Shown: one piece after another, positions 38,460 through 49,116 of the stretch
Position numbering within the stretch: the first letter of the stretch is position 1
How the letters are laid out: each line of letters opens with the position of its first letter
NCBI RefSeq assembly: GCF_024979235.1
Contig: NZ_JANLCM010000002.1
Location: 1,054,001-1,118,000 of the forward strand
Length of the DNA stretch: 64,000 nt
Reading direction: 5' to 3'
DNA from: Herbiconiux aconitum
GTDB taxonomy: Bacteria > Actinomycetota > Actinomycetes > Actinomycetales > Microbacteriaceae
The notes under the pieces: generated by a model
What the model saw: the letters and a program-made list of their open reading frames with translations, nothing else
Told to the model about the DNA's origin: nothing
Databases searched by the model: none
Position numbers and translations under genes: made by a program

Positions 38460-39455
38460 ATGAAGAAGAAGTTCTTCGGTATGGCAGCGGCAGGGGTCAT
38501 GCTCCTCACGCTCGCCGGCTGCGCCGGTGGCGGCACGACCGACAGCGTCGACTCCGCCGCAGGCCCCAAGTCCCTCGACGAACTGGTCGTCGGCTTCGCC
38601 CAGGTCGGCGCGGAGAGCGGATGGCGCACCGCCAACACGACCGACATCCAGACCGCCTTCGAAGACGCCGGCATCGAGCTCAAGTTCTCCGACGCCCAGC
38701 AGAAGCAGGAGAACCAGATCAAGGCCATCCGCTCCTACATCCAGCAGGGAGTCGACGTGATCGCCTTCTCCCCCGTGGTCGAGACCGGCTGGGATGCCGT
38801 GCTCAACGAGGCCAAGGCGGCGAACATCCCGGTGGTGCTCACCGACCGCGCCGTCGACTCGCAAGACGACTCGCTCTACGTGTCGTTCCTCGGCTCCGAC
38901 TTCATCGAGGAGGGCAAAAAGGCCGGTGAATGGGTGGTCGAGGAATACAAGGACTCGACCGATCCCGTGAAGATCATCCAGCTCGAAGGCACCACGGGAG
39001 CCGCTCCGGCGATCGACCGCGCCGAGGGCTTCGCCGAGGTGACCGGCGCCGACGACAAGTTCGAGATCGTCGCCAGCCAGACCGGCGACTTCACCCGAGC
39101 CGGCGGCAAGCAGGTCACGGAGGCGCTCCTGAAGTCGAACCCCAACGTCGACCTCATCTACGCCCACAACGACGACATGGGTCTCGGAGCGATCGAAGCG
39201 ATCGAAGCGGCGGGTCTGAAGCCCGGCGAAGACATCAAGATCGTCACCGTCGACGCCGTGAAAGACGGCATGCAGGCCCTCGCCGATGGCAAGATCAACT
39301 TCATCGTCGAGTGCTCGCCGCTGCTCGGCAAACAGCTCGTCGACATCGTCAAGCAGGTCAATGACGGCGAGACCCCCGAGAAGCGCATCATCACGGAGGA
39401 GACCACCTTCACCCAGGAGCAGGCCATCGAGGCCCTGCCCGACCGCCAGTACTGA
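38460..39455 (+). CDS. ytfQ: YtfQ-type galactofuranose-binding lipoprotein
   Basis: The 331-residue protein has a lipoprotein signal peptide (MKKKFFGMAAAGV...TLAGC, Cys about 21) and the periplasmic-binding-protein fold of pentose/hexose binders. Segments VGFAQVGAESGWRTANT, QQKQENQIKAIRSYIQQGVD and SPVVETGWDAVLNEAK are strongly YtfQ-like. YtfQ binds galactofuranose in E. coli; the same ligand is inferred here. It leads an operon with an ATPase, two permeases and a LacI regulator. Confidence 0.88.
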   Translation: MKKKFFGMAAAGVMLLTLAGCAGGGTTDSVDSAAGPKSLDELVVGFAQVGAESGWRTANTTDIQTAFEDAGIELKFSDAQQKQENQIKAIRSYIQQGVDVIAFSPVVETGWDAVLNEAKAANIPVVLTDRAVDSQDDSLYVSFLGSDFIEEGKKAGEWVVEEYKDSTDPVKIIQLEGTTGAAPAIDRAEGFAEVTGADDKFEIVASQTGDFTRAGGKQVTEALLKSNPNVDLIYAHNDDMGLGAIEAIEAAGLKPGEDIKIVTVDAVKDGMQALADGKINFIVECSPLLGKQLVDIVKQVNDGETPEKRIITEETTFTQEQAIEALPDRQY

Positions 39456-39563
39456 TCACGGGAACGAGGTGACGGATGCCGCGACGCGAGTCCCGGCATC
39501 CGTCACGTCTCTCGAAACCGCCGTTCCACGAAGAAGCCCGATCCCTCGAAGAAGAGAGAGCTC

Positions 39564-41200
<1,637 letters not shown>

Positions 41201-41204
<4 letters not shown>

Positions 41205-42247
41205 GCGCCGTACTCACCCGCATCGTGTCGAGCCGGCTGTTCTGGCCCATCGTCATGCTGCTCGTCCTGGTGACGATCAACGTCATCGCCTTTCCGGGCT
41301 TCCTCACCATCACGGTGAAAGACGGACACCTCTTCGGGTCGGTCATCGACATCCTCCGCAACGGGGCACCGACGCTCATCATCGCGGTGGGCATGACCCT
41401 GGTCATCGCCACCCGGGGCATCGACCTGTCGGTGGGGGCCGTCGCCGCCATCTCCGGCGCCGTCGCCTGCTCGATCATCTTGAGCTCCCCCGACCCCGGC
41501 AGCGTCGGCACCGTCGTCGTGGCCGTGGCGGTCGCGCTCGTGATCGCCCTCGTGCTCGGGCTCTGGAACGGATTCCTGGTGTCGGTGATCGGCATCCAGC
41601 CCATCATCGCGACCCTGATCCTCATGACCGCGGGTCGCGGCGTCGCGATGCTCATCACGGAGGGGCAGATCCTCACCGTGAACAGCCCGCCGTTCAAGGC
41701 CCTCGGCTCCGGCTTCCTGCTCGGACTGCCGGTGGCGGTGGTGATCGGCACCGTGATCTTCGCGATCGCCGCCCTCCTCACCCGGCGAACGGCTCTCGGC
41801 ATGCTGATCGAATCCGTCGGCATCAACCCCGAGGCCAGCCGCCAGGCCGGCGTGCGCGCCCGGGGCCTGTTGTTCTCGGTGTACACCTTCTGCGCATTCT
41901 CGGCCGGCATCGCCGGACTCATCCTCACCGCCAACCAGACGGCAGCGGATGCGAACAACACCGGCTTGTTCATCGAACTCGACGCGATCCTCGCCGTCGT
42001 GATCGGCGGCACCTCACTCGCCGGCGGACGCTACTCGCTCGCCGGCACCCTCGTGGGAGCGCTCGTGATCCAGACCCTCGTCACGACGGTCTACACCGTG
42101 GGCATCCCACCGATCGTGACCATGGTGTTCAAGGCCGCCGTGGTGACCGCCGTCTGCCTGTTGCAGTCGCCCGCCACGAACGCCGCCTTCGGCCGGCTCC
42201 GCACCCGGTTGACGGCACGCGCCGGAAAGGGGATCACCGCATCATGA
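41201..42247 (+). CDS. ytfT: YtfT-type sugar ABC transporter permease
   Basis: The 348-residue permease has eight to nine hydrophobic helices and the RbsC/MglC-type GMTLVIATRGIDLSVGAVAAISG segment near residue 65. The C-terminal GGTSLAGGRYSLAGTLVGA motif is also typical. It overlaps both neighbours by 4 bp, so the operon is tightly coupled. It pairs with the YjfF-type permease to form a heterodimer. Confidence 0.9.
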
Positions 42248-43299
42248 CCACCACCCTCGACGCTCCCGCCTCCGGCCCGGCTCCCGGCCCCGGCGCTCCG
42301 TTCCGGCCCACGAAGCCGTCGGTTCTCGACCGGCTGCGCGACGTGCTCACCAGCCCCAAGTCGGGGCCCGTTCTCGTCACCGCCGCACTCTTCGTGGTGG
42401 TGTTCGTGATCGGCGGCCTCCGCTACCGGGGGTTCTTCTCGGGGCAGGTCTTCCTCAACCTGTTCGTCGACAACTCCTACCTCATCGTGCTCGCGGTGGG
42501 CATGACCTTCGTCATCCTCACCGGGGGTATCGACCTCTCGGTCGGCGCCGTGGTGGCGGTCTCGACGATGATCGCCGCGAGCTTGCTGCAGTCCGGCTGG
42601 TCGCCGGGCGCGGTGATCCCGCTCATCCTGGTGCTCACCTCGGTGCTCGGACTCCTCGTGGGCCTCATGATCCACGTCTTCAAGGTGCAGCCGTTCATCG
42701 CCACCCTCGCGGCGATGTTCCTCGCCCGCGGGCTCTGCTACGTGATCTCGAAGGACTCGATCTCCATCAGCGAGCCGACCTTCGTGGCGCTCGCGGTGAC
42801 CCGCATCCCGCTCGGGGGCGGATTGAGCATCACCCCCAGCGTCGTGATCGCCCTCGTGGTGGTGATCGTGGCGGTGTGGGTGCTCGGCTTCACCCGCTTC
42901 GGGCGCACGGTCTATGCGATCGGCGGCAGCGAGCAGTCCGGTGTGCTGATGGGACTTCCGGTCGCGCGCACCAAGGTGATCGTCTACGTGGTGAGCGGAT
43001 TCTGCTCGGGGCTCGCGGGCATCCTGTTCTCGTTCTACACACTGTCGGGATACCCGTTGACTGCGGTCGGAACCGAACTCGACGCCATCGCGGCCGTCGT
43101 GATCGGCGGAACGCTGCTCACCGGAGGCTACGGCTTCGTGCTCGGCTCGGTGCTCGGGGTGCTCGTGCTCGGCGTCATCCAGACCATCATCACCTTCGAG
43201 GGCACCCTCTCGTCGTGGTGGACGAAGATCTTCATCGGCGGGCTGCTGCTCGTGTTCATCATCTTGCAGAAGGTGCTGACCTCCCGCCGGAGGCGTTAG
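42244..43299 (+). CDS. yjfF: YjfF-type sugar ABC transporter permease
   Basis: The 351-residue protein has a Pro/Ala-rich cytoplasmic start and then the same permease pattern as its neighbour: VGMTFVILTGGIDLSVGAVVAVS and the C-terminal GGTLLTGGYGFVLGSVLGVL. It overlaps the upstream permease by 4 bp. Two different permeases in one YtfQRT-YjfF operon is the known galactofuranose-importer arrangement. Confidence 0.9.
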   Translation: MTTTLDAPASGPAPGPGAPFRPTKPSVLDRLRDVLTSPKSGPVLVTAALFVVVFVIGGLRYRGFFSGQVFLNLFVDNSYLIVLAVGMTFVILTGGIDLSVGAVVAVSTMIAASLLQSGWSPGAVIPLILVLTSVLGLLVGLMIHVFKVQPFIATLAAMFLARGLCYVISKDSISISEPTFVALAVTRIPLGGGLSITPSVVIALVVVIVAVWVLGFTRFGRTVYAIGGSEQSGVLMGLPVARTKVIVYVVSGFCSGLAGILFSFYTLSGYPLTAVGTELDAIAAVVIGGTLLTGGYGFVLGSVLGVLVLGVIQTIITFEGTLSSWWTKIFIGGLLLVFIILQKVLTSRRRR

Positions 43300-43384
43300 C
43301 AGCCCGCGGCGCGGCGCCCAGGGGCAGCCGCGATGACGCGATAATCAGTAGAACGCGCCTGACCGCGCCCGACGAGGATCCACC

Positions 43385-44515
43385 GTGACAGAAGACGACA
43401 AGGCGCGAAGCGCGACCATCTTCGATGTCGCGCGTCTGGCCGGTGTGTCGCATCAGACGGTGTCGCGGGTGCTGAACGACATGCCGAACGTGCGACCGGG
43501 AACGCGGTTGCGGGTCGAAGACGCCATCAAGCAGCTGCGCTACGTGCCCTCGCCCGCCGCGCGCGCCATGGTCACGCGGCGATCGCGCATGATCGGTCTC
43601 ATCACGACCGGTTCGGCCGACTTCGGACCGGGGTCGACGGCGCTGCATTTCAACGAGACGGCTCGCGACGCGCGGTATGCCGTGATCACCGCCGGGCTGC
43701 TCGAGGCCAACGCGGCGAACGTGCGTGCGGCGGCCGAGCTGCTCGTGCGGCAGAACGTCGAAGCGATCGTGCTGATCGTGCAGCAGCGCTCGGCCGTGGA
43801 GGGTCTCGGCGGATTCGATCTCGGGGTGCCGGTGGTGGCGATCGCGTCGGAAGACCGGGGGCCCGCCCATCGGGTGTGGCTTGATCAGTACGGCGGTGCG
43901 CGAGCGGCGGTCGACCATCTCGTGGCGCTCGGCCATCGCGACATCCGGCTCATCGCCGGACCCTCCGAATCGATGGATGCCGCGGAGCGCAGCCGTGGCT
44001 GGTTCGGCGCTCTCGCCGCCCACGGACTGGTGAGCCGCGAGCCTCTGGTGGGTGACTGGACTCCGGCCAGCGGCTACGCGCACGGGCGGACGCTCGCCGC
44101 CGACGGCGCCACGGCAGTTTTCGTCGCCAACGACCAGATGGCGCTCGGGCTCATGCGGGCCCTCGCCGAGGCCGGACTCTCGGTGCCCCACGACGTGAGC
44201 GTGGTGGGGTTCGATGACATTCCCGAGGCGGAGTACTTCGCGCCTCCCCTCACCACGGTGCGCCAAGACTTCGTGCGTCTGGGCCGGGAGGCGATGGAGG
44301 CCGTGCTCGCCGTGCTGGGCGAGCCGGGCAGCGCCGAACGCGCAGACGACGCCCGGGTGGCTGCGGGTACGGAACTCGTCGTGCGGGGAAGCACGGCACC
44401 GCCGCGGGCAGGCGCAGCCGGGCCTGCTGCGGCGGGCGGCGGAGGCACGGCGGTGGTGGCGGGTCAGACGACGTCGGCCGATGAACAGGACCGGTCGACG
44501 CAGGCGCGCGTCTGA
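43385..44515 (+). CDS. LacI-family repressor of the galactofuranose-type importer
   Basis: The GTG-started product has 376 residues. An N-terminal LacI HTH (about 11-58: ATIFDVARLAGVSHQTVSRV, LNDMPNVRPGTRLRV hinge region) is followed by a periplasmic-binding-type effector domain (RSRMIGLITTG, VVAIASEDRGP, SVVGFDDIPEAEYFAPPLTT). The tail beyond about residue 335 is low-complexity Ala/Gly. It lies 85 bp after the permease gene. The lac-type operator upstream of the operon is the probable target, with the imported sugar as inducer (inference). Confidence 0.9.
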   Translation: MTEDDKARSATIFDVARLAGVSHQTVSRVLNDMPNVRPGTRLRVEDAIKQLRYVPSPAARAMVTRRSRMIGLITTGSADFGPGSTALHFNETARDARYAVITAGLLEANAANVRAAAELLVRQNVEAIVLIVQQRSAVEGLGGFDLGVPVVAIASEDRGPAHRVWLDQYGGARAAVDHLVALGHRDIRLIAGPSESMDAAERSRGWFGALAAHGLVSREPLVGDWTPASGYAHGRTLAADGATAVFVANDQMALGLMRALAEAGLSVPHDVSVVGFDDIPEAEYFAPPLTTVRQDFVRLGREAMEAVLAVLGEPGSAERADDARVAAGTELVVRGSTAPPRAGAAGPAAAGGGGTAVVAGQTTSADEQDRSTQARV

Positions 44516-44559
44516 GAGACCGGCGAGCGGGAACCAGCACAGCGCCTGTTCCCTCGCCG

Positions 44560-45444
44560 TCAGAACGATCCGCCCGCGCTGATGCTCTCGGTTCCCAGCA
44601 CGTCGAGCAACGCGAGCGCCTCCGCGTCGCGCGAGCCCTGCGGCGCCGAGTACAGCACGAGGTGCTGATCGCGGTCAGTGAGCGCCAGGGAGTCGCAGTC
44701 GACGGTGACGTCTCCGACGACGGGGTGCCGGAACGTCTTCGTGAGAGCCGGCACAGTCTGCACGTCGTGCCGTTCCCAGAGTCGGGCGAAGTCGGCGCTG
44801 CCCGATCGGAGCTCATCGATGAGGGCCAGCACGCTCGGGTCCGTCGGGTATCGGGCGAGTGTCGCGCGGAGCCGCATCACGACGGTCTGCCGGAACTCCG
44901 CGCCGTCGGAGATGCCGTACAGTGCCGCACCCGACCACTCGGGTTGCGTGAGCGGCGCCGCCGGCGACACCGGCAAGAACGCCTTGCGGGCGAGATTGCG
45001 ATCCGGCGGCGCGAGCGCGCCGAAGTCCTCCATGAGGGCCGTCGCGAGGTCGTTCCAGGCGAGCACCTCGAACGTCGCCGACGTCACGAATCCTGCGGTC
45101 TGCGGAAGCCGCTCCAGGAGCGCCAGGATGCTCGGGCGAACGTCGCGGCGATGGAGGCCGGTGCGGATGGGCGCCGTGCCGGCGAGCCGATGCAGGTGCT
45201 CCGACTCCTCGTCGGTCAAGAGCAGCGCAGCCCCGATGCCGGCCAGCACCTCGCCCGACGGGCGCGGTGCCCTGCCTTGCTCGAGCCGCACGTAGTACTC
45301 GGTGGAGATGTGCGCGAGCACCGCGATCTCTTCCCGGCGGAGCCCCGGCGTCCTCCGACGTGAGCCAGAGGCGAGGCCCACGTCCTCCGGTCGGAGCCGC
45401 TCGCGCCGAGTGCGGAGAAAGGCTCCCAGTTCGTGCTTGTCCAT
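44560..45444 (-). CDS. MmyB-like XRE transcriptional regulator
   Basis: The 294-residue protein starts at the ATG at 45444, with GGAG just upstream. The N-terminal HTH (about 4-80) has the family's RRTPGLRREEIAVLAHISTE and YYVRLEQGRAPRPS segments. The C-terminal MmyB-type ligand-binding domain contains AWNDLATALMEDFG and WERHDVQTVPALTKTFRHP. It is divergent from an SDR gene across a 20-bp motif that recurs upstream of the second such regulator at 50001. Members often control adjacent dehydrogenase genes. Confidence 0.88.
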   Translation of the reverse strand: MDKHELGAFLRTRRERLRPEDVGLASGSRRRTPGLRREEIAVLAHISTEYYVRLEQGRAPRPSGEVLAGIGAALLLTDEESEHLHRLAGTAPIRTGLHRRDVRPSILALLERLPQTAGFVTSATFEVLAWNDLATALMEDFGALAPPDRNLARKAFLPVSPAAPLTQPEWSGAALYGISDGAEFRQTVVMRLRATLARYPTDPSVLALIDELRSGSADFARLWERHDVQTVPALTKTFRHPVVGDVTVDCDSLALTDRDQHLVLYSAPQGSRDAEALALLDVLGTESISAGGSF

Positions 45445-45477
45445 GGCTCCAGTGTGCGCCTCGTCCGGCCGGCGATC

Positions 45478-45497
45478 GTAGTACCGTCGGTGCCTGC
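45478..45497. promoter_or_regulatory. Candidate MmyB-regulator operator, copy 1
   Basis: GTAGTACCGTCGGTGCCTGC matches the motif at 50035-50054 at 13 of 20 positions. It begins exactly 34 bp upstream of the regulator's ATG, as in copy 2. It is only a rough palindrome by itself. Confidence 0.5.
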
Positions 45498-45530
45498 CTC
45501 CGGATGCCGCCACCGGCCCACACTGGCGAC

Positions 45531-46334
45531 ATGACAAACACCATCGTCGCCACCCCCATCGGCCCGCTCTCGGGCCCCATCGGCCTGCTCACGGGCAAGG
45601 TCGTCTTCATCACCGGCGCCAGTCGCGGCATCGGCGAGGCCGCTGCCCGCCTCAGTGCTCAGGAGGGCGCATCCGTCGTGCTGGCAGCCCGCAGTACCGC
45701 TGCGCTCGAACGCATCGTCACCGAGATCCGGGCCGCGGGTGGAGTGGCCGACGCGGTCACGCTCGACCTCGCCGACCCTGCGAGCATCCGCGCCGCCGTC
45801 GAGCACGTCGACGACCTGCACGGCCGACTCGACGGCGCCTTCAACAACGGCGCCGTGATTCAGCAACCCGGCCGGCTGGATGCGACGAGCGACGACGACA
45901 TCGACGCCCAGTTCGCCGTGAACTTCCGCGCCCACTGGACCGCCATGACCGCCGAGGCCGCGCTCATGCGACGCACCGGCGGCGGGGCCATCGTCAACAC
46001 CTCGAGCATCGGCAGCCGCCGCGCGAACCCTGCCCTTCCCGCCTACGGCGCGATGAAGCGGGCACTCAACAGTCTCACCGAGACCGCTGCGGTCAGCTGG
46101 GCCCCCGACGGCATCCGGGTGAACGGCATCACACCAGGCGGCACCGCGACCGAGATGATCGACGCCTGGGAGAAGGCGACCCCCGGTGTGATCGAGCGGA
46201 TGTCGGCCACGATTCCGCTCGGGCGGATGGCCCAACCCCGCGAGGTCGCCGAGGTGGCCGCGTGGCTGCTCAGCGACCGTGCTTCCTATGTCACCGGCGC
46301 GATCGTGCCGATCGACGGCGGGGCCGGCGCCTGA
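45531..46334 (+). CDS. Short-chain dehydrogenase/reductase
   Basis: The 267-residue protein starts at the ATG at 45531. The classical SDR motifs are present: VVFITGASRGIGEAAARL (NAD(P) binding, TGxxxGxG), FNNGAV (NNAG-type), the catalytic Ser in NTSSIGS and the Tyr/Lys in AYGAMKRAL, where the YxxxK is intact. The ending PREVAEVAAWLLSDRASYVT is also typical. Divergent from an MmyB-like regulator that probably controls it. Substrate unknown. Confidence 0.88.
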   Translation: MTNTIVATPIGPLSGPIGLLTGKVVFITGASRGIGEAAARLSAQEGASVVLAARSTAALERIVTEIRAAGGVADAVTLDLADPASIRAAVEHVDDLHGRLDGAFNNGAVIQQPGRLDATSDDDIDAQFAVNFRAHWTAMTAEAALMRRTGGGAIVNTSSIGSRRANPALPAYGAMKRALNSLTETAAVSWAPDGIRVNGITPGGTATEMIDAWEKATPGVIERMSATIPLGRMAQPREVAEVAAWLLSDRASYVTGAIVPIDGGAGA

Positions 46335-46365
46335 ACGGAGCGACGACCCACCGACCCACTGCGTC

Positions 46366-46743
46366 TCAGCCGGTGGGCGGTGAGAACAGGTTGACGAAAT
46401 TGCCGTCGGGATCGCGGAAGATCGTCGACCGATTTCCCCAGGGCATCGTGGTGGGCTCGAGCACGACGTCGTCGAGCACTTCGCGAAGCCGCGCGAACTC
46501 GGCATCCACGTCGTCGACCTGGAACTCGACGATGACCGTGGCGTTGCTGCCCGGGCGTGGTGCGCTCTCGCCCAGCATCGCCACGGTCGCGGTGCTGCCG
46601 ATCGCCAACCCTGCGCCACCCGAGGTGCGGATCTCGGCGAACACGGGTGCCGGGCGTGCGGCAACCTCTCCGGTGACCCGTTCGTAGAAGGCGGTGAGCC
46701 GATCGACGTCAGCGGTGATGATGCGGATGGATGCGAACTCCAT
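46366..46743 (-). CDS. VOC-family (glyoxalase-fold) protein
   Basis: The 125-residue protein has VOC repeats: SIRIITADVDRLTAFYERVTG at the N-terminus and a C-terminal MPWGNRSTIFRDPDGNFVNLF, the pattern of glyoxalase-superfamily proteins of unknown substrate. The start is the ATG at 46743 with AAGGGACAG upstream. It is convergent with the SDR gene and separated from the DUF2200 gene by 79 bp. Confidence 0.85.
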   Translation of the reverse strand: MEFASIRIITADVDRLTAFYERVTGEVAARPAPVFAEIRTSGGAGLAIGSTATVAMLGESAPRPGSNATVIVEFQVDDVDAEFARLREVLDDVVLEPTTMPWGNRSTIFRDPDGNFVNLFSPPTG

Positions 46744-46822
46744 GACTGTCCCTTCCGGCGGGTGATTCGACCCGACGCGTCCATCCTGCGCCCAACCCCC
46801 GACATCCGTTCAGCCGGCCGCA

Positions 46823-47188
46823 TCACCGAGCAGGCGCCGGCTCCCGCAGGATCGAGGTCATCCTCTTTCCGCGCGCGACCTCGTCGACCAGCTTGTCCAT
46901 GTAGCGGATCTTCTGCATCAGCGGGTCGTCGATCTCCTCGACGCGGAGACCACAGATCACCCCCGTGATGAGGGCCGAGTTCGGGTTCATCGCCGGGGCG
47001 TCCGCGAAGAACGTCTCCAAGTCGACCCCGTCGGCGATGGCCGTCTCGAGACCGGCCTCGTCGTATCCGGTGAGCCACGCGATGACCTCGTCGACTTCGG
47101 CCTTGCTGTGCTCTTTGCGCTCGACCTTCTGCACGTACAGCGGGTAGATGCTGGCGAAGCTGGTGCCGAAGATGCGGTGACCTGCCAT
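46823..47188 (-). CDS. DUF2200-family protein
   Basis: The 121-residue protein starts at the ATG at 47188 with GGGAGG 8 nt upstream. It contains the DUF2200 core (HRIFGTSFASIYPLYVQKVE, RKEHSKAEVDEVIAWLTGYD, LETFFADAPAMNPN, then VICGLRVEEIDDPLMQKIRY). The family has no known function. The length is normal. Confidence 0.88.
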   Translation of the reverse strand: MAGHRIFGTSFASIYPLYVQKVERKEHSKAEVDEVIAWLTGYDEAGLETAIADGVDLETFFADAPAMNPNSALITGVICGLRVEEIDDPLMQKIRYMDKLVDEVARGKRMTSILREPAPAR

Positions 47189-47301
47189 GGCTCGACCTCC
47201 CTGACGGTGACTGATCTCAGAAACAGGGTAGCGGGCGGGCCGCACGACACGATAGAGAAGAACCACGACCTCCACCCAGGAGCAACGACAGGAGACAGAC
47301 G

Positions 47302-47481
47302 ATGAGCACCTTTGAGTTCGAAGCCGCGATCGCCGGAGCCCGGGAGGCCGCGAGCGCGGCGAGCTACGACATCCAGAAGCTCCCGGAGGACTCGGTCGAG
47401 CGGCAGGCGCTCCATGGCATCATCACGGCGATCGACCGCCTGATCGAGGCCTTCGACGCCCAGTCCGACGACGAGGATTAG
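47302..47481 (+). CDS. Small hypothetical protein (59 residues)
   Basis: The ORF starts at an ATG with CAGGAG 8 nt upstream. The product is acidic and helical (FEFEAAIAGAREAASAASYD, then IITAIDRLIEAFDAQSDDED). It has no signal peptide or membrane helix. Its last codon and TAG overlap the end of the convergent glycosylase gene by 4 bp. Codon use is GC3-rich like the neighbours, so it is probably real. Function unknown. Confidence 0.6.
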   Translation: MSTFEFEAAIAGAREAASAASYDIQKLPEDSVERQALHGIITAIDRLIEAFDAQSDDED

Positions 47482-48134
47482 CCTGCGCCGGTGACCGGGC
47501 TGGGAGCGGTTCCCCCGTAGAGCTCGTCGGCCCGCCAGCAATACCAGGCGAGCACACTGCGATACGGGCGGAACCGCTCCCCCGCCTGCAGCAGCTCCTT
47601 CGGTGTGGGCGTCGGCACCTTCCACGCCGACCCGTACCCCTTCCGCACACCGAGGTCACCGATCGGAAGCACGTCGATGCGGCCGAGATGGATCATCGTG
47701 AAGACGTCGGCCGTCCACTCCCCGATGCCGCGCACGATCGTGAGCCCGGCGACGATCTCCTCGTCGCTGAGCTGGGCGAGCGACTCGTCGTCGACCATCA
47801 CGGTGCCGTCGTGCACTTTCGACGAGAGATCGAGAATGGAGGCGGCTTTCGCCCCGGAGAGGCCCACGGAGCGCAGCTCGTCGGGGCTGAAACGCAGGAT
47901 GCGCTCCGGTTCGACCGCGTTCTCGAGCAGGGCCGCAAGTCTGCCGTAGATCGCCTGCGCGGCCGATCCGGCGAGCTGCTGATAGGTGATCGCTCTGACG
48001 AGAGCCGCGAAGTTGGAGTCGGTCTGTTGCGGCAGGCTCACCGGGCCTGTCACCTCGAAGAGGTGCGCGATGACCGGATCGCGTTCGGCGAGTTCCCGAG
48101 TGCCCAGGTCGTAGAGTTCCTGCTGCGTAGTCAT
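47478..48134 (-). CDS. DNA-3-methyladenine glycosylase II (HhH-GPD)
   Basis: The 218-residue protein has the HhH-GPD fold: FAALVRAITYQQLAGSAAQA helix, the hairpin LTIVRGIGEWTADVFTMI and the catalytic Asp in LPIGDLGVRKGYG (about residue 156). It resembles AlkA-type enzymes lacking the N-terminal domain. It removes alkylated bases in base excision repair. There is no adjacent ada gene. Its 3' end overlaps a small convergent gene. Confidence 0.88.
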   Translation of the reverse strand: MTTQQELYDLGTRELAERDPVIAHLFEVTGPVSLPQQTDSNFAALVRAITYQQLAGSAAQAIYGRLAALLENAVEPERILRFSPDELRSVGLSGAKAASILDLSSKVHDGTVMVDDESLAQLSDEEIVAGLTIVRGIGEWTADVFTMIHLGRIDVLPIGDLGVRKGYGSAWKVPTPTPKELLQAGERFRPYRSVLAWYCWRADELYGGTAPSPVTGAG

Positions 48135-48159
48135 GATCTCGCGAGGCTAGTCGCGCTCG

Positions 48160-48440
48160 GGCGGCGAGGGAAGACCCCGGCAGCGCGGACTTCGTGCTCC
48201 TCGGCTACGCCCTCCGCTTCGCGATCGCCGTCGCCCTGGTCTCGGTGCCGCGGTGTTCGCCGCCGAGTACTCCTGGCCGATCCTGCTGCACGCGAGCACC
48301 GATCCGAGCATCTTCCGGCAGAGCGCGCATCCGGCCACCCGCGCTCTCTCACCGCTCGCGGGCCTCGGCACCATCGCGGTCATCCTCGTCGGACTCGTCG
48401 ATCGTCTCCATCCGAGGGCGGCGCGACCCGCGATGGGATG
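48160..48440 (+). pseudogene. Possible decayed membrane-protein remnant
   Basis: This 331-bp gap (48135-48465) has no intact gene. In one plus frame it reads FVLLGYALRFAIAVALVSVP, and after a shift another frame continues with EYSWPILLHASTDPSIF and LAGLGTIAVILVGLVDRLHP. Two hydrophobic segments in adjoining frames suggest a broken membrane protein gene. No family was recognised, so this is tentative. Confidence 0.25.
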
Positions 48441-48465
48441 GCGCGGCCGACCTGAGTCGACGAGG

Positions 48466-49065
48466 ATGAGTCGGATGAGCGAGCAACCCGACAACGGCCG
48501 ACCCGACAGTGAGCATCCTGATCGATGGAGCAAGGCCACGGTCTACCCCGACATGTGGGTGAACCCCGACGACGATCCGCGCAACGTCGGCGGGGGCAGC
48601 CCGGAGGGCGAACTGGCCACGCTGCACGACTTCCTGGCCGACTACCGGTTGACACTCCGGATGAAGTGCGACGGCCTCGATCCGGAGCAGCTGGCCCGCC
48701 GGTCGGTGCCACCGTCGACGATGTCGCTGCTCGGTCTCCTCCGCCATCTCGCCGAGGTGGAACGCGACTGGCAGAACTGGATCACGACGGGCGATCCGGC
48801 ACCACGCCTCTACGGCGAGAAGGACGCCGACTTCGATGGAGCCGTCGCCGACCAGGCCGTCGTCGATGCGGCCTACAGCGACCTCGCTCGGGAGCAGGAC
48901 GCCACCGACGCGCTGCTGGCCACGCATCCGGATCTCGGTGAGCGCGTAGGGCGCGAGGACATCGCCGTGAGAGAGCTCCTGGTGCACCGCATCGAGGAGT
49001 ACGCCCGGCACTGCGGGCACGCCGACCTGTTGCGGGAGTGCATCGACGGCCGAATCGGGCAGTGA
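48466..49065 (+). CDS. DinB/DUF664-family protein
   Basis: The 199-residue product starts at the ATG at 48466 (48475 is an alternative in frame); the frame is open back to 48253, but that part belongs to the membrane remnant. It has the DinB four-helix pattern: TLHDFLADYRLTLRMKCDGL with SMLLGLLRHLAEVER-type helix (here STMSLLGLLRHLAEVERDW), and a metal-binding His in the C-terminal HRIEEYARHCGHADLLRECI. DUF664 proteins are putative metal-dependent hydrolases or thiol transferases. Substrate unknown. Confidence 0.85.
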   Translation: MSRMSEQPDNGRPDSEHPDRWSKATVYPDMWVNPDDDPRNVGGGSPEGELATLHDFLADYRLTLRMKCDGLDPEQLARRSVPPSTMSLLGLLRHLAEVERDWQNWITTGDPAPRLYGEKDADFDGAVADQAVVDAAYSDLAREQDATDALLATHPDLGERVGREDIAVRELLVHRIEEYARHCGHADLLRECIDGRIGQ

Positions 49066-49116
49066 GCTCCGCAGGCGTGTCAGGCTCTCCGGAAGGATCG
49101 GCTCGGGCGTCCTGTC

